Assembly: GCA_003017855.1 (NCBI GenBank)
Contig: PYER01000017.1
Coordinates: 1 to 46,814, forward strand
Origin: a filamentous cyanobacterium CCT1
GTDB lineage: Bacteria > Cyanobacteriota > Cyanobacteriia > Phormidesmidales > Phormidesmidaceae
Length of the DNA stretch: 46,814 nt
Direction of reading: 5' to 3'
Shown: in pieces, positions 9,307 to 19,316 of the stretch
Layout: each line of letters starts with the position of its first letter
Numbering within the stretch: the stretch's first letter is position 1
Notes under the pieces: generated by a model
Databases searched by the model: none
The model's input: the letters and a program-made list of their open reading frames with translations, nothing else
What the model was told of the DNA's origin: nothing
Program-made: the position numbers and the translations under genes

Positions 9307-10014
9307 ATGACTATCGCATCCTCGAACAGCCTTAACGACAAAATTGCCGCCAATGGTGGTCCCAAAATCGTCCAGCCTGAAGTTCGCCCCGATCGCACCC
9401 GCAGCTACCGCGACGATGCGGATCAGTATCCCATTCCCGAAACCAGCCACGAAGATATGGCCGACGCCGTGCGTACCATGCTGCTGTCGGTGGGCGAAGA
9501 CCCCGAGCGCGAGGGGCTGCTCAAAACGCCGAAGCGGGTCGCCGAAGCGATGCGGTTTCTCACCAGCGGCTACCAGCAGTCGCTAGAAGAGTTGGTCAAC
9601 GGCGCCATATTCGACGAAGGCCATAACGAGATGGTACTGGTGCGCGATATCAACCTGTTTAGCCTCTGCGAGCACCACATGCTGCCCTTCATGGGGCGCG
9701 CTCACGTTGCGTACATTCCCAATCAGCGGGTGGTGGGCCTGAGCAAGCTGGCCCGCATTGTAGAAATGTACTCCCGTCGTCTGCAGGTGCAGGAGCGCCT
9801 TAACCGCCAGATTGCTGAGGCCGTGCAGGAGATTTTAGATCCTAAGGGTGTAGCCGTGGTGGTGGAAGCCAGCCACATGTGCATGGTCATGCGCGGGGTA
9901 CAAAAGCCTGGCTCCTGGACCGTGACCAGCGCCATGCTGGGGGTGTTTCAGGAAGATTCCAAAACCCGTGAAGAATTTCTCAGCCTGATTCGCCACCAGC
10001 CGGCGTTCTTCTAA
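9307..10014 (+). CDS. folE: GTP cyclohydrolase I
   Basis: The protein has 235 residues. It converts GTP to 7,8-dihydroneopterin triphosphate, the first step of folate and pterin synthesis, as a cytoplasmic toroidal decamer. The zinc and active-site residues are visible: Cys and His in CEHHMLPF, the second Cys in MCMVMRGV, and the GTP-binding signature [20 protein letters not shown]. The first 40 or so residues are a polar, probably disordered extension common in cyanobacterial homologues. It closes the aar-accA-SDR-folE run. A strong terminator hairpin follows at 10062. Confidence 0.97.
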   Translation: MTIASSNSLNDKIAANGGPKIVQPEVRPDRTRSYRDDADQYPIPETSHEDMADAVRTMLLSVGEDPEREGLLKTPKRVAEAMRFLTSGYQQSLEELVNGAIFDEGHNEMVLVRDINLFSLCEHHMLPFMGRAHVAYIPNQRVVGLSKLARIVEMYSRRLQVQERLNRQIAEAVQEILDPKGVAVVVEASHMCMVMRGVQKPGSWTVTSAMLGVFQEDSKTREEFLSLIRHQPAFF

Positions 10015-10061
10015 GCCAGTATCCGGTTTAGAGAAACCCAATTTAAACCGTGGCATCTGTA

Positions 10062-10088
10062 GGGGCAAACGGTTGTTTGCCCCTTTTG
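10062..10088 (+). terminator. Rho-independent terminator after folE
   Basis: A perfect 9-bp stem (GGGGCAAAC at 10062-10070 and GTTTGCCCC at 10075-10083) with a GGTT loop is followed at once by TTTTG. It sits 48 bases after the folE stop codon. Confidence 0.8.
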
Positions 10089-10134
10089 TTATGCCCTGAG
10101 AGTCATCCAGCTAGAGCCTTAATCCAGTCAAGCT

Positions 10135-10202
10135 AAAACCCCGGTTTCTTGGTCGCTGCCCGCATCGCATAACGGGCCTGCTGGCCAAGGAACCGGGGTT
10201 TT
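10135..10202. terminator. Large bidirectional hairpin between convergent folE and the GH9 gene
   Basis: Perfect 12-base arms (AAAACCCCGGTT at 10135-10146 and AACCGGGGTTTT at 10191-10202) continue into a further imperfect TCTTGG/CCAAGG pairing. The minus-strand copy ends in a T run and lies 12 bases past the stop of the GH9 gene, so it most likely ends that transcript. Confidence 0.7.
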
Positions 10203-10213
10203 GTGCTGTCGTT

Positions 10214-12619
10214 TTACCCTCGCCCGGTTAGATAGCCCCAGGCGTAGGCGGCATCGGCCATGCTTTGCATAACGGTGAACTCGTTGATGTTGGGCACAAA
10301 GTAGATATCAAAGTAGGTCTCGATAGAGGGCCACTCGCGGGCCGGAGGGACCGCCACTGTTGCCAGCACGTCAAAGAACCACTGGTCGCCATACAGGCCG
10401 GTATCGATGGGGCCGTACAGCGTGATGCCTGGCAGCAGGTCGCCGGTAATGCGCTGATCGACGATCAGGGGGTTCTGGGGTGATTTGGGGCCGAGGCCAG
10501 TGGTGTAGGTCATGTTGTCGGGGTTAGCCCCGGCGGAGAACTGGCAGGCCAGCAGGGCGGCCTCGAGGTAGCGATCGCTACCTGTTAGGGCATGGGCTCG
10601 CAGCAGGGTACGGGCCTTGGGCGCGCCCAGCCCATCGCCCCAGCCCACGGGGGTCGAGGGGATGAGCTTTGTCCAGCCGAAGGCGGTCGTCTGGCCGGTG
10701 CCGACGGCGGCATCGGCTTCAGCTAGCAGCGTCGCGCGCAGCTCGGCCTGCCGGTCGGCATCGACCTGCTCTGCGGGCATGCGGCCATAGAGAAAGGCAA
10801 TTTCTCGCTGGGGGTTAGCAACGCGGTAGTCCTCGCGGGCCTCGGCGGAAAGGGCTGACTGCGCCGCGACAAAGCGATCGTGCCAGGCGCGATCGCCTGT
10901 TAGTCGATAGATTTCCAGGGCTGCCAGGGCGCGATCGGCCTCGATTCTGTGCTGGGCCCAGTCCAGGGCCTCAATGCCCTCGCTGTGGCGGGCTTCGGCC
11001 CAGTCCATCGCCGCCAGGGCGCTGTCGCGGTAGCCCTGCACCCGGTCGGGGGCGTAGGTGCCCATGACCCGGGCGGTGCGGGCGGCGACTCCAGCGTAAA
11101 CGTAGCTGCTCCAGGGGTCGGGGGCATAGGCCATAACCTGCAGCGTCTCCTGCCAGCTGGTCTCGCCCCGACGGGGATGATCCGCCGACTCGATGCCGCC
11201 GCGGACGCCGCCCTCGGGGGTTTGCAGGCGGCGGAAGAAGTCGACTCCCCACAGCACTTCGTCGAGCAGATCGGGCAGGTCGTTATCGGATTCTGGAATG
11301 TTGAGGGCCAGGTTCTCCATCGGCTCAGGGAAAAGTTCTATCAGCTCTAGCAGCCAGCGGGCGACATCCAGGTGCTGTACCCGGCGGTCCCAGTCGCCCG
11401 CGTCGAAGTAGCCGCCCCAGGCATTGGCCACGGTCGTATTCGTTCTGCCCTGCACCAGGTTGGCAAAGTTGCCTTCGTCCGTGCCTTGGGCGTTGAGGCC
11501 GTTGCCCGTGTTTACCAGCCCCGTGCTTGACTGGTACACGATCACCCCATCGTCGGGATGAAAAGGTCGGGGGCGCACCACATCGGTGTAGGGAGGCCCT
11601 AGCTCAACGCCGCTGCGCTGGTGATAAAACCCCCGAGCGGCCAGGTGAAAGGCCTGCTGCCAGGCATCGTCAGCGATCGCGAAGGGGTTAGAGCAGCCGA
11701 CGGTATCGACGCAGAGGCGGTAGCGGCCGGGCCGATCGAGGTCGCTAAAGTCGAGCTGGTCAACATCGGCGAGGGTGTAGGTGCGATCGCGGGCGTCCTC
11801 ACTATCGCCGTCGCGGTAGCGGCGCTGCGCTTGCCCGGTAAATACGGTTTGCCGGCTGTCTTCGTCAAGCACCTGAAACGACAGCCCCTCCGGGTAGCTG
11901 AGCCCACCGCCCGTGCCCATCCAGGTCGACAAAAAGCCCACTTTCACCGGGTCGTCGGGGCGAAACCCGACCGCAGAGATGTGCACCGCTTCGCTGGTCT
12001 GGCGATCGGGCTGGTAGGTGAGGGTCAGTGGTGGCTGCTCCTGGCCCGACAGCTCAACGGTGTAGGTTTTCCCTGGCGTTAGGGGCGTCGGCAGCCGCAG
12101 GTAAAAGCGATGCTCCATGGCCCAGCGCAGATCGCCCCCCCGCGAAATGCGAGCGAGATCCACCGGCTTGCTTTTGCGATAGATCTCGGCGGGGGGCGCA
12201 GGCTGTCGGTAGCTGGGGTCGTTTGCAGACTGAATGCGATAGCTGCCGGACTGACTGGCGCGATTGGCATTAAATGGTGTTTCGGTGTAGCGATCGAATC
12301 CATAGAGAATGTCCTGGTTGGGGCCCACCAGCGTACCCAGGGTCTGCCCCCGCCGAATCAGCCAGGTGTCGTTGCCCGAGGTTTCTAAGCGGTCCTGGGG
12401 TTCGGCCTCGTAAGGGACCTGCCGGGCGTGGGTAACCTCACCCTCGCGCATCGAGACCACCACAATTTCGGGGCTAATAACGCCCACGCTCAGATCGGGC
12501 TGCTCGGACTTGGCCGTGGGCAGACGGCCGATCGTGCCCGCAGTACAGGCCATAGCAAAGGCCAGAATGCCAAACCAGAGCGCAGTTCTACGCGGCCAGC
12601 GGTAGAGCTTCGACAACAT
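10214..12619 (-). CDS. Glycoside hydrolase family 9 protein with N-terminal Ig-like domain
   Basis: The protein has 801 residues, starting at the ATG at 12619, which is preceded by AGGGGG; an upstream ATG at 12760 adds 47 unlikely residues. The N-terminus has basic residues and one hydrophobic segment (residues about 11-25) ending in AMAC, so it is probably exported, perhaps as a lipoprotein with a weak lipobox. About 180 unassigned residues follow, then an Ig-like beta domain (about 209-310) of the type that precedes GH9 catalytic domains. The (alpha/alpha)6 catalytic domain carries DAGD (406-409), NIPESDNDLPDLLDE, FSAGANP (694-700) and a C-terminal NEF with the presumed acid Glu 780. GH9 enzymes cleave beta-1,4-glucans, and some act on glucosaminides. 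The usual HxR substrate motif after NP reads as LIVDQR here. Extracellular beta-glucan trimming is inferred. Confidence 0.87.
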   Translation of the reverse strand: MLSKLYRWPRRTALWFGILAFAMACTAGTIGRLPTAKSEQPDLSVGVISPEIVVVSMREGEVTHARQVPYEAEPQDRLETSGNDTWLIRRGQTLGTLVGPNQDILYGFDRYTETPFNANRASQSGSYRIQSANDPSYRQPAPPAEIYRKSKPVDLARISRGGDLRWAMEHRFYLRLPTPLTPGKTYTVELSGQEQPPLTLTYQPDRQTSEAVHISAVGFRPDDPVKVGFLSTWMGTGGGLSYPEGLSFQVLDEDSRQTVFTGQAQRRYRDGDSEDARDRTYTLADVDQLDFSDLDRPGRYRLCVDTVGCSNPFAIADDAWQQAFHLAARGFYHQRSGVELGPPYTDVVRPRPFHPDDGVIVYQSSTGLVNTGNGLNAQGTDEGNFANLVQGRTNTTVANAWGGYFDAGDWDRRVQHLDVARWLLELIELFPEPMENLALNIPESDNDLPDLLDEVLWGVDFFRRLQTPEGGVRGGIESADHPRRGETSWQETLQVMAYAPDPWSSYVYAGVAARTARVMGTYAPDRVQGYRDSALAAMDWAEARHSEGIEALDWAQHRIEADRALAALEIYRLTGDRAWHDRFVAAQSALSAEAREDYRVANPQREIAFLYGRMPAEQVDADRQAELRATLLAEADAAVGTGQTTAFGWTKLIPSTPVGWGDGLGAPKARTLLRAHALTGSDRYLEAALLACQFSAGANPDNMTYTTGLGPKSPQNPLIVDQRITGDLLPGITLYGPIDTGLYGDQWFFDVLATVAVPPAREWPSIETYFDIYFVPNINEFTVMQSMADAAYAWGYLTGRG

Positions 12620-13137
12620 TTCAGACCCCCTATTAAGCCATTTTTCACGCTGACGATACTTTGACGCTATTCTGGCGCTGCTCTGGCCGTTACCTGGCGC
12701 TACTTTGGCGCTGTTGGTGACGGTTAGATTAGCCAGAGTTACCCAGGCTAGGCCATTCATGAAGCCTGAAAACGTTCAAACGGTTGAACGCTCGTTTAAG
12801 AGATGCCCTAACCCGTTTGGCTACAGCTATACCTGCAATCAAAGCGTTGACCAGCGTCCTCGGGCCATAGTAGCGACTCAGGAGGGAGCTGTGGGTCAGT
12901 TTCTGCCGGGGCGGTCAAAGTTTTACCGCAGCTAAACAATTGCGGTTTTACTTCATCAAAAGTGAGCTAATATCGAGCCAATTCAGCCGCTCAGAAACGG
13001 CTTAAAGGGCTGTTTTGGCGCTTGAAGGCCAATTCCTGACGTTCAAAGCGAACGTTTACAGGAAGCTGAAGCTGGTGTAGTAAACGGTCTGCGATCGCCG
13101 TGCCGTGCGGTAGGGAACAGGCCAAATTCTGTGGTGT
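12620..13137. other. Intergenic region between divergent GH9 and amidase genes
   Basis: No convincing gene is present. Close to the GH9 start the unit TGGCGCT occurs several times between about 12673 and 12715. A perfect 7-bp palindrome, CGTTCAA-ACGG-TTGAACG, lies at 12773-12790 and could be an operator. Promoters for both divergent genes should lie in this stretch, but I see no clear -35/-10 pair. Confidence 0.5.
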
Positions 13138-14739
13138 GTGGGGAGATTGGCCCAATTGCGGCTGAGGCAGTTTTTTTCTGGGGTAGTTGGCGTGGCTGGG
13201 GTGTGCCTGTTGGGAAGCCTCCCGGCCAAAGCCAGCGCGCGGCTGCAGGCCTGGCAGTTTGACACTGGCCAAAACCGCCTGATTTTTACTACAGAAAGCG
13301 GCGTTCAACCCCAGGTTAGCCTGTTGACCAACCCGCATCAGCTGGTCATCGACCTGCCGGGCATTGTGTCGGATGATGCTTTGGGCAATCAAATTATTGG
13401 TGGGCCGGTGCAGGCGGTGCGGGTGACCCAGGCCAACGCCCGTACCACTCGCATGGTGCTAGACCTCAGCGCCGACTACAGCCTTGACCCCAAACAGGTG
13501 AAGGTTTGGGGGATGACCAACCAGCAGTGGGTTGTGCAGCTGCCCAGCGCTACTGAGACTGACGGCTGCAGCAACGCGTTTCCCGATAGCACTTTAACCA
13601 TTCCTGATCTCTCCAAGGCGATCGCCTCGCGGTCCCTGACGGCGGTAGGCACCGAGCCGCTGCCGCCGCTGATTAGCCGCAACCAGGTGACTGCGGCGGC
13701 GGTCAGGGCTACGGCAACGGTGCTGCGCGGCGTTCAGACTACCGCTGAAGGGTTTTTTATTCCCACTGCGGGGGCTGCCCCCCAGGTGCACGTGTACCGA
13801 ACCCGCGATGCCAATCAGTCGCGGCAGATTGTCATTGATCTGCTGGATGCGGCTATTGCCCCAGGGCTGGTGGCCGAGGCGTTGCCCCAGGGGCGTTACG
13901 GCATCTCTCGCTGGAGCCTGACTCAGTTTGCGACCGCGCCCCCCGCAATTCGGGTCACCCTGACGCTGGATGGGCACAGCCCCGACTGGCAAATTACGCC
14001 CCTGGCCAGCGGCGGTATTTGGGTCACGCCCATCGGTATGGCCCCCAGCCAGATTGCCGCCCCGCCGACTACGGTGATGCTGCCGGTCATCAACGCGGTC
14101 ACCGCGCCGCCGCCGGTCAACCGCACCGCAGCTCCCGCGGCGGTGGCCACCTCAGTTCCGCAGCCCACGGTTGCCCCCAGCGCACCGAGTCGGGGTCAGG
14201 TGCTGGTCATGCTCGACCCGGGCCACGGCGGGGTTGATCCAGGAGCCGTAGGCATTGGCGGCCTGCAGGAAAAGGGCGTGGTGCTGGCGGTGGCCCAGCA
14301 TACGGCAGCAGCTTTGCAGGCCCAGGGCATTGCGGTACAGATGACGCGCCAGAGCGATCAAACGGTCGACCTGCAGCCCCGCGCTACCATGGCGGAGACG
14401 GCGCGGGCGACGGTGTTTGTCAGCATTCACGCCAACGCGGTGAACATGCAGCGCCCGGAGGTCAACGGTCTAGAAACCTACTACTACTCGGAGTCAGGGC
14501 AGGTGCTGGCTACGGCCCTACAGCGACAGGTGTTAGGAACTATGGCTATGAACGATCGCGGCGTCCGCCAGGCCCGGTTTCTGGTGCTGCGCCGTACCTC
14601 TATGCCTGCGGCCCTGATTGAGATTGGCTTTGTTACCGGCGCGATCGATGCGCCGAAGCTGCGCGACCCTCGCTGGCAGGCCCAGATGGGGCAGGCGATC
14701 GCCCAGGGCATTATCAACTACCTGAACGGTCGGCCTTAG
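13138..14739 (+). CDS. N-acetylmuramoyl-L-alanine amidase with AMIN domain
   Basis: The protein has 533 residues and starts with GTG at 13138. A signal peptide is visible: basic start, hydrophobic FFSGVVGVAGVCLLG, cleavage near AKASA. The N-terminal part is an AMIN-type beta domain that targets such amidases to peptidoglycan or the septum. A second beta-rich, Pro/Ala-rich linker region runs to about residue 350. The C-terminal Amidase_3 domain has the zinc ligands in LDPGHGG, the Glu in LQEKG and the His in SIHAN, and the catalytic Glu in LIEIGF. It cleaves the amide bond between muramic acid and L-alanine in septal peptidoglycan (AmiC type), which in filamentous cyanobacteria affects cell separation and septal pores. 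It ends 11 bases from the convergent antiporter stop. Confidence 0.94.
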   Translation: MGRLAQLRLRQFFSGVVGVAGVCLLGSLPAKASARLQAWQFDTGQNRLIFTTESGVQPQVSLLTNPHQLVIDLPGIVSDDALGNQIIGGPVQAVRVTQANARTTRMVLDLSADYSLDPKQVKVWGMTNQQWVVQLPSATETDGCSNAFPDSTLTIPDLSKAIASRSLTAVGTEPLPPLISRNQVTAAAVRATATVLRGVQTTAEGFFIPTAGAAPQVHVYRTRDANQSRQIVIDLLDAAIAPGLVAEALPQGRYGISRWSLTQFATAPPAIRVTLTLDGHSPDWQITPLASGGIWVTPIGMAPSQIAAPPTTVMLPVINAVTAPPPVNRTAAPAAVATSVPQPTVAPSAPSRGQVLVMLDPGHGGVDPGAVGIGGLQEKGVVLAVAQHTAAALQAQGIAVQMTRQSDQTVDLQPRATMAETARATVFVSIHANAVNMQRPEVNGLETYYYSESGQVLATALQRQVLGTMAMNDRGVRQARFLVLRRTSMPAALIEIGFVTGAIDAPKLRDPRWQAQMGQAIAQGIINYLNGRP

Positions 14740-14750
14740 GCAAATCTACC

Positions 14751-16856
14751 TCAGGCGCGTTTTGTAGGTTTGGCAGGAAAGTGCAGCACCAGAATGTTGG
14801 TATCCCAGTTGGCTTTGGTGATGGCCTCAGGCTCTCGTCCCAGGGCCGACTGGCCAACGATGTGAGTGCTGGCGATGAGAATTAGCAGGGTATTGGGCTG
14901 CACCGCCTCTGACACTCGCTTGACGGCGTTGCCCTGCACTGGCTGCACCGCAATATCCTTCTCCTGTAGCAGGGTGGTGAGCTTGCGATCGCGGGCCGAG
15001 CCCAAAGTCATCTGCACGACCTGGAGGGGGGCCTTTAGCTCTTCAGCCAGGCATTGGGTAATGGTTAGGGTCTGCTTAATTTGCCCCAGGTTGGCCTGTC
15101 GGCCGGTAATGGCCAGCACCACTTTTTCGGTATTCTCAATCGGCTGCGGAAAGCGGCTGATCAGCACCGGAATGGTCGCCGACCGCACGATGGTGTCGAT
15201 GACGCTGCCAAAAAAGTTCTCTCGATAGGTCGAAAAGCCCTTCCAGCCGCAGATCAGCAGGTCGGCATTGCGCTCTTGAATGGTGCGCAAAATGCCCCAG
15301 GCAATGGAGTCGTCGATGCGGCCAATGGTTTCGACCGGAATTGTGGCGGCGTGGGCAATGGTTTCGGCGGTGTCGAGCAGGCGGTTTTGGCGGGTTTTGT
15401 CGGCCTCGGCAATGGGCTGGTTGCGATCGGGCAGCACGTGCAGCGGCAGCAGGGTACCCTCTACCCGCTTGGTCAGAATAATCGCCAGCTGCAGCAGGTT
15501 GTCTTCGGTGCTGGGGTTGGCCACCGGAATCAGAACGCGCTGGCCCAGGGCCGGAGCCGGCGAAGCATTCTGATCGCTCTCGAGGACGGTTTCGGCCTCA
15601 GCAGGCTGAGTTTGGAGCTGAGCGCCCCAGCGCGCGACGACCCACGGCGATAGCACGCAACTGACCAAAATCATCACAATGATGGCGTTGACCACCACCT
15701 CATCCACCAGGCCAATGTCAAAGGCAATGGTAATGGCGGCCAGGGTCGAGGCGGCCTGGGCCATCGACAGGCCAAACATCACCATTGTGCTGGGTAGTTT
15801 CCACTTAAACCAGCGAGCCGCTGCCCAGGCGGCAATAAACTTGCTGGCCAGCTCTGCCAGCACAATAATGCTGACCAGCAGCAGCGACTGGGGCTCGCGC
15901 ACCAAAATTAGCGGGTCGACCAGCATGCCCACGGAAATCAAAAAGATGGGCACAAACAGGGTGTTGCCGATAAACTGCACCCGGTTCATCAGCGGGCTCA
16001 GGCGAGGGATAATCTGAGTAATCGCGACCCCGGCCAAAAAGGCGCCCACAATGGGCTCGATTTCAATCAGGCTGGCCAGGTATGAGGCCACAAACAGGGC
16101 CGCCAGCACAAACGTAAATTCGGCCCCTTCGTCATGACCAAACCTTTTAAAGAACCAGCGGCCCAGCTTGGGCACGCCCCACAGCACGGCAAAGGTGTAA
16201 ATCGTCAGGGCCGGAATGAGAAATAACCAAAAGCCGAGGGTGAGATCACCCTGGTCGGCCTTGACCACAACGGCCAGCACCAGCAGCGCCAATACGTTGG
16301 TGATCAGCGTGGCCCCCAGGGTGGCGGTAGTGGCCGGGTGCCGCATAATGCCCAGCTTGTTGAGCACGGGCAGCGCCACCAGGGTGTGCGAGGCAAAACA
16401 CGAAGCTACCAAAACCGCTGCCCAAAACCCATAGCCTAGGGCCATCATGACTCCGGTGCCGAGCGCCATGGGCACCACAAACGTCGACAGACCAAAAATA
16501 ATCGGTTTGTCGGCGTTGCGCTTGAGGTCATCGAGGCTGGTTTCGAGACCGCCCAAAAACATGAGAAACAGCAGCCCCACCGTGCCCAGCAGCACAATCG
16601 TGCTGTCGCGCTCCAAAATGCCTAATCCGTAAGGCCCGACCACCACACCGGCTAGAATTAGGCCGATTATGCCCGGCAGCCGCAGGCGCTCGACCAGCAG
16701 CGGGGCGACCAGCATAATGGCCAGAATGGTGAGAAAGATCGCGACCGGGTCGGTGATAGGCTCCTGTAAAAGCTGACCCAAGGGTAAGGGAAGCGCCCTA
16801 CCTAAAGTCCCTGACGCGGCGATCGCCGCGCTAAATGCTAGCCCAAGGTGAGTCAT
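14751..16856 (-). CDS. Cation:proton antiporter (CPA2 family) with C-terminal universal stress domains
   Basis: The protein has 701 residues. The first 420 or so hold a Na+/H+ exchanger domain of about 12 hydrophobic helices, with family stretches such as LFLMFLGGLETSLDDLKRN and VGAFLAGVAITQI. The cytoplasmic C-terminus from about residue 440 begins RVLIPVANPSTEDNLLQLA and contains two universal-stress-like alpha/beta repeats; the first includes a DLLICGWKG segment that recalls the nucleotide-binding loop. The family exchanges Na+ or K+ for protons at the cytoplasmic or thylakoid membrane. The USP part may sense adenine nucleotides, but that is inference. The gene is convergent with the amidase and 126 bases from ccsB. 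Confidence 0.92.
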   Translation of the reverse strand: MTHLGLAFSAAIAASGTLGRALPLPLGQLLQEPITDPVAIFLTILAIMLVAPLLVERLRLPGIIGLILAGVVVGPYGLGILERDSTIVLLGTVGLLFLMFLGGLETSLDDLKRNADKPIIFGLSTFVVPMALGTGVMMALGYGFWAAVLVASCFASHTLVALPVLNKLGIMRHPATTATLGATLITNVLALLVLAVVVKADQGDLTLGFWLFLIPALTIYTFAVLWGVPKLGRWFFKRFGHDEGAEFTFVLAALFVASYLASLIEIEPIVGAFLAGVAITQIIPRLSPLMNRVQFIGNTLFVPIFLISVGMLVDPLILVREPQSLLLVSIIVLAELASKFIAAWAAARWFKWKLPSTMVMFGLSMAQAASTLAAITIAFDIGLVDEVVVNAIIVMILVSCVLSPWVVARWGAQLQTQPAEAETVLESDQNASPAPALGQRVLIPVANPSTEDNLLQLAIILTKRVEGTLLPLHVLPDRNQPIAEADKTRQNRLLDTAETIAHAATIPVETIGRIDDSIAWGILRTIQERNADLLICGWKGFSTYRENFFGSVIDTIVRSATIPVLISRFPQPIENTEKVVLAITGRQANLGQIKQTLTITQCLAEELKAPLQVVQMTLGSARDRKLTTLLQEKDIAVQPVQGNAVKRVSEAVQPNTLLILIASTHIVGQSALGREPEAITKANWDTNILVLHFPAKPTKRA

Positions 16857-16982
16857 GGCCTTTTAGGTGGGGGGTTAGTTTACTGATTGCTTAATCTATA
16901 ACATCACGCTTTGCTACGTCCCTCAACCGACCTAGGGAGATCGATGGAACGAACTACCAACGTCAAACGGGTCTAAGCCCAG

Positions 16983-18401
16983 TTAGCTTACCGGAAGCTG
17001 GGCCAATTCAGCGCTGTCGGTACCCTCACTAGCATCTCTACCCGAATCTGGCGCGGACTGATTAGACAGTTCTGCCAACAGAGCCAGCAGTTCTCGCTCA
17101 AACGCTACCTGGGCACGGTTAGTTCTGCCGCCCACGTAGACGGTGCCATCCTGCTCTAAAGCCCACACCTGGGAGTGAGAAACGTAGCTCATCATTACCC
17201 CCAACATGAGCAGGCCGAAGCCGCCGTACACCATCGGAATACCGGGGTCAGCTTTAATTTGGAGGCCGGTGCTGCCCACTACATCTACCAGCGTCAGCCT
17301 GACGCCGTTGACCTCTGTTGCCATGCCCCTGCGAACGGTGGAAATCAGCTGCCCCGCATTGTCGTAGATCAGCACCGACCCCTGCAGGTCGCTGGCCAGC
17401 AGAGTGACGCCCTCGCTCATGTCGGGCTTAGTGGGCAGCCAAGTGCCCCAAAAACGGGGGCCATCGTTTTCGAGCGGCTGCATGGGCAGCTGCAGCACGG
17501 GACTGTTGTTGAGCTTAACCTGCACCGCCGCAATGCCCCAGTCGGCCTGGTAGAGCGTCACGCCTCGGTAGCGCAGGGGCTCATTGACGTGAATCGTCTT
17601 GCGATCGACTTCGGCTCCAGCCCGATCTAATACCGATAGGTCAGAGTAAAACTGGTCAATCTTGCCCTCGGGCGTGTAGTCAATCCAAAAGCGGTTGACC
17701 CGCACCGACCAATCTCTAGGAATTTGAGGTTCAGCCCAGGGACCCGCATCAAAAATATTGCGAATTTGGAACGTCTCGCCACTGGGCACCAGTTCCTGGG
17801 CAAAAAAGCCGGTCATGGCCCCCCAAATGGCTCCCAGTAAAATCAGGATCATGCTGGCGTGCACCACAATCGGGCCAATGCGGCCCACAATGCCCTTGCG
17901 CCCGTAGAGTTGGGATCCGTCTTGAAACACCCGATAGCGCCTTTTGACCAGCTGGTTGGAGAGCGCGGCTAGATCGGTCTCGCTCAGTTCGGCGCTGAGG
18001 GCCAGCTTTTGAAACTGACGCGGCTGGCTGTAGTACTTCCAGTTTTGAGCCGCGCCCAGGGCCGGAAACTGGCGGGTAAAGGTGCACGCAATCAGGCTGG
18101 CCCCAAACACAATCAGCAGGGCTAAAAACCACCAGGTGCGGTAGACGTGGTCTAGCCCGCTGATTAAAATTACCTTCCAGCTCAAAAAACCAAATAGAGC
18201 CGGGTCGGTAGGATAGTTGGTCTGATAAAACTCCAGGGTTTGGCCCTGCTCGATTACGGTACCGCTGACGCTAAAGGCCGCGATCGCCAGCAGCAGCACG
18301 ATCGCCAGCCGCAGATCCGCCAGCAGCGGCAGCAGGTCTTGCCGAAAATAGGCGCGCACTCCCTGCCATAGGGAGCCGCCGGGAGCATCAGATGGGGCCA
18401 T
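16983..18401 (-). CDS. ccsB: Cytochrome c biogenesis protein CcsB (Ccs1/ResB)
   Basis: The protein has 472 residues from the ATG at 18401; a GTG at 18458 would add 19 residues that do not look like family sequence. It is the ResB-type subunit of the system II cytochrome c synthase, which with CcsA exports and attaches haem to c-type apocytochromes on the lumen side of the thylakoid. The sequence shows three N-terminal membrane helices ([18 protein letters not shown], the [19 protein letters not shown] helix, [16 protein letters not shown]), a large luminal domain, and a fourth helix before SYVSHSQVW. The His residues in VVHAS and SHSQ are candidate haem ligands. The next gene in the same direction toward higher coordinates, ccdA, supplies reducing power to the same pathway. 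Confidence 0.96.
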   Translation of the reverse strand: MAPSDAPGGSLWQGVRAYFRQDLLPLLADLRLAIVLLLAIAAFSVSGTVIEQGQTLEFYQTNYPTDPALFGFLSWKVILISGLDHVYRTWWFLALLIVFGASLIACTFTRQFPALGAAQNWKYYSQPRQFQKLALSAELSETDLAALSNQLVKRRYRVFQDGSQLYGRKGIVGRIGPIVVHASMILILLGAIWGAMTGFFAQELVPSGETFQIRNIFDAGPWAEPQIPRDWSVRVNRFWIDYTPEGKIDQFYSDLSVLDRAGAEVDRKTIHVNEPLRYRGVTLYQADWGIAAVQVKLNNSPVLQLPMQPLENDGPRFWGTWLPTKPDMSEGVTLLASDLQGSVLIYDNAGQLISTVRRGMATEVNGVRLTLVDVVGSTGLQIKADPGIPMVYGGFGLLMLGVMMSYVSHSQVWALEQDGTVYVGGRTNRAQVAFERELLALLAELSNQSAPDSGRDASEGTDSAELAQLPVS

Positions 18402-18495
18402 AGTACCTTCAGTATCTCTCGAAACACGTATCCTCGAAACAGGACAGCACAAGTCCACCCGTCACCCCTGACCCTGTGCCTGTAAATCTGGCCGA

Positions 18496-19239
18496 CTAGA
18501 CTAAGGCAGACGGCAGCAGCCGCGACAGCAGTGAAAAGACCCCAAACCCCAGCAGCAGCGCTCCGCTAGCGGGCGTCACCCAACTCGACCACTGGCGCAA
18601 ATCTAGCAGCCGCTTGAGGCTGGCGGTAAAGGTGCCCGCCAGCACCAGGGGAGTTACGTAGCCCACAGCATAGGCCAGCAGTAGCGCACTGCCCAAAACA
18701 GGGTCCTGGGTCGTCGAAATCCAGGCCAGCAGGGTAGCCAGCACCGGGGTGCTGCACGGCGACGCCACAATGCCAAAGGTCAGGCCCAGGGCGTAGGCCC
18801 GCAGCCAGGTGGGCAAATTCCAGCGTTCAAAGGTAGGGCCTGCCCCGGCGGGTAAGGCCAGAGGCACAATGCCCAATAAATTAAGCCCCATCACAATGGC
18901 CACCAGGCTAACTGCAATCGGCAAGCCCCAGGCCACCTGGCCGTAGACGTAGCCAAAGAGCCCGGCGATCAGCCCCAGCACCGCCAGGGTGGTGGCCAAA
19001 CCAAGGGCAAAGGAGAGCGATCGCCCTACGGCATCGCGGCGGCGATCGCTCTCATAGCCTCCCATGTAGCCCACCATGATAGGCAACATCGATAGCAGGC
19101 AGGGCGACAGACTAGTTAGCAAACCCGCCAGCCCCACCACCGAAAGACTGATCCAAGATATATGAGTCAGTTGGTCGTTGACGAGCTGATTGGCCCACTG
19201 GGCAATGTCATACAGGTAAAGCTGAAGGCTCTGAAGCAT
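18496..19239 (-). CDS. ccdA: Cytochrome c biogenesis protein CcdA
   Basis: The protein has 247 residues, starting at the ATG at 19239 (a TTG two codons upstream is in frame). It is a polytopic thiol-disulfide carrier with six hydrophobic segments. It moves electrons from stromal thioredoxin across the membrane to keep apocytochrome c cysteines reduced. The two conserved redox cysteines are visible, one in LSPCLLSMLP and one in SPCSTPVL, each at the start of a helix. It is transcribed 94 bases ahead of ccsB, forming a system II module with it. Confidence 0.96.
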   Translation of the reverse strand: MLQSLQLYLYDIAQWANQLVNDQLTHISWISLSVVGLAGLLTSLSPCLLSMLPIMVGYMGGYESDRRRDAVGRSLSFALGLATTLAVLGLIAGLFGYVYGQVAWGLPIAVSLVAIVMGLNLLGIVPLALPAGAGPTFERWNLPTWLRAYALGLTFGIVASPCSTPVLATLLAWISTTQDPVLGSALLLAYAVGYVTPLVLAGTFTASLKRLLDLRQWSSWVTPASGALLLGFGVFSLLSRLLPSALV

Positions 19240-19316
19240 TGCCAAAGATAATTACGTGCAGCAGCACCCCCTATTGTAACAATCTCGCAACCCGCTCTCA
19301 GGTTTTTAGCCTCACG

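Noticed and set aside
12705-12935. A 76-codon plus-strand frame in the GH9-amidase gap
   Set aside because: Its composition looks random, it runs through a palindrome, and it lacks a ribosome site and any family similarity.
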